The notes under the pieces are model-generated. The model had not been told where the DNA came from, did not search any database, and was given only the letters and a program-made list of their open reading frames with translations. A DNA stretch of 64,000 bases from Aquimarina sp. MAR_2010_214. Lineage in GTDB: Bacteria > Bacteroidota > Bacteroidia > Flavobacteriales > Flavobacteriaceae. The stretch spans positions 4,857,501 through 4,921,500 of the forward strand of contig NZ_PJMS01000001.1 of assembly GCF_002846555.1 (NCBI RefSeq). Reading direction: 5' to 3'. A program made the translations under genes and the position numbers. Positions 59,452 through 64,000 of this stretch are shown here, piece after piece (the first letter of the stretch is position 1; each line of letters begins with the position of its first letter).

Positions 59452-60629
59452 GAAAGCTTACAGACGCAGAACAAGAAAAGATAAAATTACTGACTAAAAA
59501 CCAAGTTTCTCTTACTTTAATTGAACCAACTGAAAACGGACTAAAGAAATCCATAATGGATGCAACAGGTTCGGTTAGAAGTTTTTTGAAAAGCGAAAAC
59601 ATTCACGATTACGAATTACAAAGACAAGGTACAGAAAATAAAGTAATGATTCCCACAGTTATTCATACTGGTTTTAAGACAATAAAATCACAAGCATCTT
59701 TATATCGTCCTTCAACTAAAAAAGGAGACCCTCGAATTTGGTTTTACAGCTTAACTAAAATTGCAGACCCAAACGACATTATTGCAATTACATATTTTGA
59801 TAATCAATTTCAAGTTTTCAACTTGACAAAATTAGACATCAGAGAATTGATTAATTCTTCAATTCTAAATCCATTTCAAGAATTAATTAATGCAATTAAC
59901 ACGACTGAAAACGAAGTTGCATTTGAACTTTTGGAAATGCTAAGAAAAATAGCAAATGCTGGCCCAATTCCTTCAATGGTTGATGCTGACACCTCTGTAG
60001 GCAGAACACTTGAGACAGCACTCGGAATTGACATTAATTCGTCTAAACAACCCGATTATAAAGGAATTGAACTTAAATCATTCAGAAATAGTAGAACAAA
60101 CCGTAAAAATCTATTTGCACAAGTTCCAGATTGGAAATTAAGTAAGTTTAAAAGTTCAGCAGAAATTCTCGACAATTTTGGTTATGAACGAGAAGAGGAT
60201 TTTAAATTGTATTGCACAGTTTCTGCAATTACTAGAAACTCGCAAGGTTTGAATCTAAGAATTGATAGCGATATTAAACAACTGATTGAAAACTCTGACA
60301 AACCAGAAGTTGGAGATTTTGTAGTTTGGACATTGGACAAACTTCATAATCGACTAAAAACAAAACATAAAGAAACGTTTTGGGTAGAAGCCGAAAGTAC
60401 TAGAATAAATGACAGAGAGCATTTTCAATATAAAATGGTAGAGCACACAAAAAAGCCAATTACTTCTCAATTTGACCTACTAATTGAACAAGGAATAATT
60501 ACGCTTGACCATTTAATTAAGCGAAACTCAAAAGGAAAAGTGGTCGAAAAAGGCCCGTTGTTTAAAATCAAACCGAAAGGAATTGAGTTGTTGTTTCCGC
60601 CAAGTGAAAGTTACAATTTAATGGCATAG
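59448..60629 (+). CDS. MvaI/BcnI-family type II restriction endonuclease
   Basis: The 393-residue endonuclease has the active site PDYKGIELKS at Asp203, Glu208 and Lys210, the same D-x4-E-x-K spacing as MvaI and BcnI, which cut CCWGG and CCSGG respectively. It is longer than those enzymes because of an N-terminal region of about 170 residues containing a possible DNA-binding segment. Translation starts at GTG overlapping the methyltransferase stop, a coupled order that makes the methylase first. The target is probably CCNGG-like by family. It is the last gene of cassette 1; its stop lies 119 nt before the attC-like site. Confidence 0.9.
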   Translation: MRKLTDAEQEKIKLLTKNQVSLTLIEPTENGLKKSIMDATGSVRSFLKSENIHDYELQRQGTENKVMIPTVIHTGFKTIKSQASLYRPSTKKGDPRIWFYSLTKIADPNDIIAITYFDNQFQVFNLTKLDIRELINSSILNPFQELINAINTTENEVAFELLEMLRKIANAGPIPSMVDADTSVGRTLETALGIDINSSKQPDYKGIELKSFRNSRTNRKNLFAQVPDWKLSKFKSSAEILDNFGYEREEDFKLYCTVSAITRNSQGLNLRIDSDIKQLIENSDKPEVGDFVVWTLDKLHNRLKTKHKETFWVEAESTRINDREHFQYKMVEHTKKPITSQFDLLIEQGIITLDHLIKRNSKGKVVEKGPLFKIKPKGIELLFPPSESYNLMA

Positions 60630-60747
60630 CGGAATTGCCAACGCTGAAAGCCATACACATTTCCAGTCGCGCCATCCAAGCTACACCAAAACTGTAAAAG
60701 AGTATGTCTTTGCCAACGCTAGCAAGTTTGCGGAGAAAAAAGCCAGC

Positions 60748-60945
60748 CAGGTAACAAGGTATAAAAAACATAGGGCATTTGTGCTAAACCGAAAGGTCTG
60801 TGATCATTAACAAAGTCCGCTAAATATAAAATTTGGCGTTTATAGATGAAAAGATAAAAGCAAAATATTTATATTTAGCTAAGTAATAAACCGAAACGTA
60901 AGTGCTTTTTAACAGCCCTACGATTTCTTATACTTAACGTTGGGC
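60748..60945 (+). repeat. attC-like site 1 (198 bp)
   Basis: Begins CAGGTAAC (complement of GTTACCTG at 57062) and ends GTTGGGC, the core of cassette 2. Outer arms AAGGTATAA...AGGGC and GCCCT...TTATACTT pair with one extra base in the left arm, like the extrahelical bases that orient attC. Inner arms GCTAAATATAAA and TTTATATTTAGC pair over 12 bp. 60630-60747 before it is a noncoding, slightly GC-richer stretch containing GCCAACGCT twice. Confidence 0.75.
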
Positions 60946-60968
60946 GTAATTAAAACCACACTCTTTAA

Positions 60969-61517
60969 ATGACAGACTACCAAGAATTTTTACTGATATT
61001 TTTTAATGAAGCTAAGGCGAAATTTTTTCAAAAAGAAAAACGAAATATCCTTTCTGGCGTTAGTGAAAGAAATTTATGTGGTAGACTATCTATTTACTTA
61101 GAAACATTATTAGAAAAATACGAACTTGAAAATTATTATTCTGACCCTGAATATAATCGAAAACAAAATGAAAGAGTAAAGACTATTCTAGACGAAAATA
61201 TGGAAGTTGTAACTATCAATTGTGATTTGATTGTACATAGTCGCGGAGAGAGAATGGACAGCGATAATCTTATCGCTATTGAAATGAAAAAATCAAATAG
61301 ACCTGAAGCGGAAAAAATAAGTGACAAATTAAGATTACGTGCTTTAACAAAAGCAAGTTATGACGGAATTTGGTCTTATGATGGAAAAGCTCACCCCGAA
61401 CACGTTTGCGGTTATCAATTAGGAATTTATATCGAAATAAATAACGATGATATGAATTACCTGATTGAGGGATTTATTTCAGGAGAAAAAGTATTTGATA
61501 CAATTGAATTTTTCTAA
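60969..61517 (+). CDS. PD-(D/E)XK-like protein of unknown function
   Basis: The first gene of cassette 2, 182 residues, starting 29 nt after the recombination junction. The core reads NCDLIVHSRG (Asp86), then LIAIEMKKSN (Glu105 and Lys107), a D...ExK pattern typical of the restriction-endonuclease fold, followed by DKLRLRALTKAS and GYQLGIYIEI. No recognition domain or partner methylase is in the cassette. It could be a nuclease, a defence effector or a degenerate relative. I do not recognise a named family. Confidence 0.72.
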   Translation: MTDYQEFLLIFFNEAKAKFFQKEKRNILSGVSERNLCGRLSIYLETLLEKYELENYYSDPEYNRKQNERVKTILDENMEVVTINCDLIVHSRGERMDSDNLIAIEMKKSNRPEAEKISDKLRLRALTKASYDGIWSYDGKAHPEHVCGYQLGIYIEINNDDMNYLIEGFISGEKVFDTIEFF

Positions 61518-61542
61518 AAAACTAACTTGAAAAGTTAATCTA

Positions 61543-61764
61543 TTAACTTTGGAGAAGCTCCGAAATAGAAATTTCCAGACCATCAGCAATTTTCATTAGA
61601 GTAAGTAAGCGAGGATTTGTTCTACCCTTTTCAATCATATACAATTGAGTTCGACCAATCTCACAATCAAAAGCAAAGGATTTTTGATCAATCTCTTTTT
61701 CTTCTCTTAATCGCTTGATTTTAGCACCTAACTTTTGAAAATATTTTTCTTCTTTCGTGTTCAC
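61543..61764 (-). CDS. XRE-family HTH regulator (antitoxin-like)
   Basis: The 73-residue protein is almost only a lambda-repressor-type HTH: LGAKIKRLREEKEIDQKSFA, GRTQLYMIEKGRTNPRLLTL and IADGLEISISELL. It is divergent from the SymE-like gene over 59 bp that contains two CGAA/TTCG dyads, and convergent with the PD-(D/E)XK-like gene (25-nt gap). Size and layout suggest an autoregulating repressor of the pair. Confidence 0.88.
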   Translation of the reverse strand: MNTKEEKYFQKLGAKIKRLREEKEIDQKSFAFDCEIGRTQLYMIEKGRTNPRLLTLMKIADGLEISISELLQS

Positions 61765-61823
61765 TATACCGAATTTCGATAAATTATTTATATATTGTGT
61801 TCGGAATAACGAACAGCCCTTTA
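61765..61823. promoter_or_regulatory. Divergent operator region of the XRE/SymE pair
   Basis: Two dyads with the same half-site, CGAA-T-TTCG (61770-61778) and GTTCG-GAATAA-CGAAC (61799-61814), flank an AT-rich core (TTATTTATATATTG). One lies near each start codon. They are likely operators for the small XRE repressor. Confidence 0.55.
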
Positions 61824-62018
61824 ATGAGCCGATTTAGAAAGCTAAAAATATATCAAAAACACCAACCTCGAGAATGGAAATATATTACTGTTCCTGAAAT
61901 TCGACTTGAGGGAAAATGGTTGAGAGAACTCGGGTTTGAAATCGGAAAAGAAATTGAAATTAAGCAACAAAAGAATAAACTGACTATTACTCTGACTGAC
62001 AAAAAGAACGAAAAATAA
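61824..62018 (+). CDS. SymE-like small protein
   Basis: The 64-residue basic protein, MSRFRKLKIYQKHQPREWKY then VPEIRLEGKWLRELGFEIGK and a Lys-rich end, matches the SymE family. SymE is an AbrB-fold protein known as an SOS-induced toxin or nucleoid-binding protein in E. coli. ATG 61824 gives the family N-terminus; an upstream in-frame TTG at 61797 adds nine residues and overlaps the operator. The classical antisense RNA SymR is not apparent; instead a divergent XRE gene is present, so the pair may work as a protein-regulated toxin system (inference). Confidence 0.8.
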   Translation: MSRFRKLKIYQKHQPREWKYITVPEIRLEGKWLRELGFEIGKEIEIKQQKNKLTITLTDKKNEK

Positions 62019-62021
62019 CTA

Positions 62022-62212
62022 CGCCCAACAAGGTATAAAAAACATAGCGCGTTTAGTGGCAACCGAAAGGTCTGTGTCTATTTGCAGAGTCGCCAAATAT
62101 AAAATTTGGCGTTTACAAGAAAATTAAAAGTAAAACATTATATTTGGCTTAGTACCAACTCGAAACGAAGTGATTTTTAACTGCCCTACGTTTCTTATAC
62201 TAGACGTTATCG
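62022..62212 (+). repeat. attC-like site 2 (191 bp)
   Basis: Begins CGCCCAAC (complement of GTTGGGCG at 60939) and ends GTTATCG, the core of cassette 3. Outer arms AAGGTATAA/TTATACT and inner arms GCCAAATATAA/TTATATTTGGC pair. The left inner arm can also fold locally (CGCCAAAT-ATAAA-ATTTGGCG). Primary identity to site 1 is high in the outer left half and lower in the centre. Confidence 0.78.
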
Positions 62213-62227
62213 GTAATTACGAACTAG

Positions 62228-62782
62228 ATGGAATATATAACTCTAACATTATCAATTGTAGCCCTTACAATTTCAGGACTGACCTTCTGGTTGACAAAAA
62301 TTAGAAAAGGAACTCTAAAAATGACAAGACCGTCAATTATCTGTTTTTTAGGTCAAAATGGTAAAGATGAACCTAAGGTCTTCATACGTACATTACTTTA
62401 CGGAACATCCGACCAAGGGCAGTATGTTCAAAATATGTTTATACGTTTAAAAAGGTCTGAAACAATTCAAAATTTTAATGTTTGGGCATATAATGATGAT
62501 GAACTTGTTAGAGGAAGCGGTCTTTTCGTAAATAAGGGAGGAGTTTCGTCATATCATCATTTCCTTTTGCCAAAAAACGAAAGTTGGGACTTTTCGGCTG
62601 GTCTTTATGAACTGGAAGTTTTTGCAGAAACAGTCAACAAGCGACCTAAAAAGATTTTTGAGCAAAAACTAACTTTGAATAATGAACAATCTCTTGACTT
62701 AAAAAAAGGGAAAGCCGTTTATTTTGATTGGGTACCAAACCAACAAGATTATCTTTCACATGTTGATTCTCATAGAACCTAA
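62228..62782 (+). CDS. Hypothetical membrane-anchored protein (cassette 3)
   Basis: The 184-residue protein begins 21 nt after the cassette junction. A single hydrophobic helix (ITLTLSIVALTISGLTFWLT, residues 4-23) is followed by a basic stop-transfer segment, then about 150 residues that look beta-rich (VFIRTLLYGTSDQGQYVQNM, GLYELEVFAETV). I recognise no family or catalytic motif. A cytoplasmic, membrane-tethered beta domain is the simplest reading. Confidence 0.72.
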   Translation: MEYITLTLSIVALTISGLTFWLTKIRKGTLKMTRPSIICFLGQNGKDEPKVFIRTLLYGTSDQGQYVQNMFIRLKRSETIQNFNVWAYNDDELVRGSGLFVNKGGVSSYHHFLLPKNESWDFSAGLYELEVFAETVNKRPKKIFEQKLTLNNEQSLDLKKGKAVYFDWVPNQQDYLSHVDSHRT

Positions 62783-62835
62783 ATAGTTGGACAAAATAAA
62801 AGGAGGATTGTCAATGTACAGCCCTCCCTGAAATT

Positions 62836-63117
62836 TTAAGACTTTGTTATCTGCTCCATCCCTTCCCACAAGATTTTTAAATTATAAAGTGCTGACTTTT
62901 CATCTTTATCAAAACACAAATCAGTGTGATACAAGGCAAAATCGTGAATCATTTTTAACGATTTGACAAATTCGCTAATTCCATGAAATTTAATGTAATC
63001 AAGAAATTCTGCTTCTGAAGAATTTAAAGATGTTGAGACTTTTGGTTCAACTGAATCGTTGACCGTTTTCAAAAGGTTGTCATTTAGACAAACATTTTGA
63101 CCATTTGTGTTTCGCAT
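62836..63117 (-). CDS. Hypothetical helical protein on the opposite strand of cassette 3
   Basis: The 93-residue version starts MRNTNGQNVCLND at ATG 63117 and is mainly helical in its second half (SEAEFLDYIKFHGISEFVKS, ALYNLKILWEGMEQI). The frame stays open upstream to ATG 63171 (18 extra, hydrophobic residues). A TATATTTG box on the minus strand (63285-63292) provides a promoter, so the gene has its own transcription against the direction of the array. It converges with the membrane-anchored gene. Confidence 0.6.
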   Translation of the reverse strand: MRNTNGQNVCLNDNLLKTVNDSVEPKVSTSLNSSEAEFLDYIKFHGISEFVKSLKMIHDFALYHTDLCFDKDEKSALYNLKILWEGMEQITKS

Positions 63118-63281
63118 AATGTAATGGATTAAATGAATAAAAAGAGGATAGGTCACTGCGAAACACATCAAAGCAACGCCTTGAACGGTCTGTGGGACTT
63201 ACACCCATATGCCTATCCAAAGTTTTCTGTTTAAGCCGAATTTTGATTATTGACGTCATGATAATTATAATGTGTTTCGCA
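63106..63281. repeat. Three copies of TGTGTTTCGCA around the antisense gene start
   Basis: The 11-mer occurs at 63106-63116 and 63271-63281 in one orientation and at 63157-63167 in the other. The third copy covers the expected transcription start of the minus-strand promoter. The first includes the ATG 63117 start codon, and can pair with the second to form an 11-bp stem in the RNA. This could be an operator and/or a start-codon switch. Confidence 0.55.
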
Positions 63282-63284
63282 CTA

Positions 63285-63292
63285 CAAATATA
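63285..63292 (-). promoter_or_regulatory. Minus-strand promoter in cassette 3
   Basis: TATATTTG on the minus strand, perfect match to TAnnTTTG, with initiation expected near 63278. No clear TTG at -33. Confidence 0.5.
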
Positions 63293-63322
63293 CGACTTAA
63301 AATGAAAAAGGAATAAAAAAAG

Positions 63323-63513
63323 CCGATAACAGGGTATAAAGCAAATAGGGCATTTAGTGGTTGACGAAAGTTTCGTACTTTTAAGCAATCACGCCAAAAC
63401 AAAGTTTTGACGTTTAACAAAATATAAAAGTAAAAACGTTTGTTTTGGCTTAGTGCAAACTCGAAAGGTCATTTCCTTTCCCTGCCCTACTTGCCTTATA
63501 CAAGTCGTTGTAG
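63323..63513 (+). repeat. attC-like site 3 (191 bp)
   Basis: Begins CCGATAAC (complement of GTTATCGG at 62206) and ends GTTGTAG, the core of cassette 4. Outer arms GGTATAAAGCAAATAGGGCA and TGCCCTACTTGCCTTATAC pair almost perfectly. Inner arms GCCAAAACAAA and TTTGTTTTGGC pair over 11 bp, although the bases differ from sites 1 and 2. The next site, outside the window, should begin with GCTACAAC. Confidence 0.78.
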
Positions 63514-63528
63514 CTAATTTGACCAAAA

Positions 63529-63924
63529 ATGATAAAAGCATTAATACGTCGACTATTTTTCATGCCTGACAAAAAAAGAAATGAAATTATAAAAGACTTG
63601 AATAGCAGTCCGAACTTCAGAACAAAAGAAGAAACTCTAAAGTACGGAACTGACTCTGACCTAAATTCTGACATTACGTTGGAAAAAGGAAAAGTTGAAT
63701 CAATTTTTGTTCCTGATTTAGGAAATCAAAAAGGTTTGGTTCTGACAAAGTGGTATTTTAAATCTGGAGATATTGTCAAAAAAGGAGATATTGTTTGCGA
63801 TATAGAAAATGAAAATATAACAATGGAATTCGAAAGCTTTTTCAGTGGAAAAATATTACTGACTAGTAGACTGAAAGATCAATTAATAAAAGGAACGGAA
63901 ATATTTAAAATAGAAGGAATATAA
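63529..63924 (+). CDS. Lipoyl/biotinyl-like domain protein without the modified lysine
   Basis: The 131-residue protein is the first gene of cassette 4, starting 22 nt after the junction. Residues 1-55 are basic then acidic and unstructured-looking. Residues 58-130 read as a barrel-sandwich hybrid: LTKWYFKSGDIVKKGDIVCD, then ENENITMEFESFFSGKI. In lipoyl and biotinyl domains the hairpin turn carries a modified Lys (DKA or MKM); here the position is Asn. It is therefore unlikely to be lipoylated and may act as a structural or binding domain. Confidence 0.72.
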   Translation: MIKALIRRLFFMPDKKRNEIIKDLNSSPNFRTKEETLKYGTDSDLNSDITLEKGKVESIFVPDLGNQKGLVLTKWYFKSGDIVKKGDIVCDIENENITMEFESFFSGKILLTSRLKDQLIKGTEIFKIEGI

Positions 63925-63949
63925 AAACGTAATAGCTAATTTGAAAAAA

Positions 63950-64000
63950 ATGTTAGATGAATTAAAAAATAGTGTTAATAATCAAATTCCTGAATCCATA
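63950..64000 (+). CDS. Partial gene at the window edge
   Basis: An open frame starting ATG 63950 (MLDELKNSVNNQIPESI) runs off the end, 25 nt after the previous stop. It is preceded by TAGCTAATTTGA, the same sequence that precedes the first gene of this cassette. Too short to assign. Confidence 0.45.
   Translation, partial: MLDELKNSVNNQIPESI

Larger units (their letters stand above)
55894..64000 (+). mobile_element. Integron-like recombinase plus cassette array (runs out of window)
   Basis: The composite element comprises integrase (55894-57021), an attI-like site (crossover after 57062), and four cassettes in tandem. Cassette 1 is 57063-60939, cassette 2 is 60940-62206, cassette 3 is 62207-63507, and cassette 4 starts at 63508. 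Each ends in an attC-like palindrome of about 190-198 bp. Boundaries follow the GTT core with crossover after G, as in integrons. In cassettes 2-4 the first gene starts only 21-29 nt after the junction. Reciprocal core complementarity within each cassette is the main evidence; the length of the sites and the integrase orientation are atypical. Confidence 0.8.

Noticed and set aside
63185..63235. Group II intron-like fragment (GGTGTAAGTCCCA on the minus strand)
   Set aside because: Only one short motif; no domain V, no reverse transcriptase and no further structure.
63080..63388. 102-residue minus-strand open frame
   Set aside because: It overlaps the better-supported minus-strand gene and runs into the attC-like site; the sequence is low-quality and lacks a promoter at its start.
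60748..63513. The three long repeats as MITEs or IS ends
   Set aside because: A MITE would carry the same ends in each copy and target duplications. Here the ends differ per copy and match the start of their own cassette, which fits attC sites only.

Overview
The window is chromosomal DNA from a low-GC marine-type Bacteroidota, most likely Flavobacteriaceae and perhaps close to Aquimarina (genus is inference). The evidence is the AT-rich sequence, Bacteroidota promoters (TTG, 18-20 nt, TAnnTTTG), A-rich rather than Shine-Dalgarno starts, and typical families: OstA-like protein, DUF349, DUF5606, PD40 proteins, NdpA and a Bacteroidota-type integrase.

Layout. 53-2400: start of an rRNA operon on the minus strand (three tandem promoters, 16S, tRNA-Ile). 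2600-5990: thrS-infC-rpmI-rplT operon, with infC starting at an AUA codon. 6100-15830: membrane protein plus hybrid histidine kinase, SpoU-type rRNA methylase, M48 protease, RelA/SpoT, Fur-like regulator and purA. 15838-17629: a decayed tail-collar-like gene and a PD40 protein lacking its OmpA domain. 18100-28040: OstA-like protein, aminotransferase, TPR protein, two DUF368 (PopT) membrane proteins coupled to aroE, and a DUF349 protein. 28280-37764: minus-strand housekeeping genes (mnmA-nitronate monooxygenase-mazG, MORN protein, pyrG-yidC, DUF5606, ruvX-def). 37892-45234: dapD and a surface-glycan locus (GT9, GT2, Kdo-kinase-like protein, GT4 enzymes, methyltransferase, DUF4422). 45235-47500: lipoprotein and an IS1182 transposase fossil. 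47502-53130: Sua5, CCA transferase, heme A synthase, pRiA4b protein, NdpA and TauE.

The accessory end (53131-64000) is the most interesting part. An IS66 element is followed by a tyrosine recombinase (55894-57021), an attI-like site at its 3' end, and a cassette array running out of the window. Three diverged imperfect palindromes of about 190-198 bp (60748-60945, 62022-62212, 63323-63513) separate the cassettes. They begin with a core ending AAC and finish with a GTT core. The first core of each site is complementary to the GTT core at the start of the same cassette, not to the next one. That is the signature left by excision and integration of circular integron cassettes. Internal stems keep pairing although the sequence changes. 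I read this as an integron-like system with unusually long attC-like sites and an integrase pointing towards its cassettes.

Cassette 1 carries a type II restriction-modification pair whose cytosine methyltransferase is fused to an integrase arm-binding domain. Cassette 2 carries a PD-(D/E)XK-like protein and a divergent XRE/SymE-like pair. Cassette 3 carries a membrane-anchored protein and an antisense gene with repeated 11-mers. Cassette 4 begins with a lipoyl-like domain lacking the modified lysine. The cargo looks like defence, stabilisation and unknown functions. Homology statements rest on reading motifs; no database search was possible.
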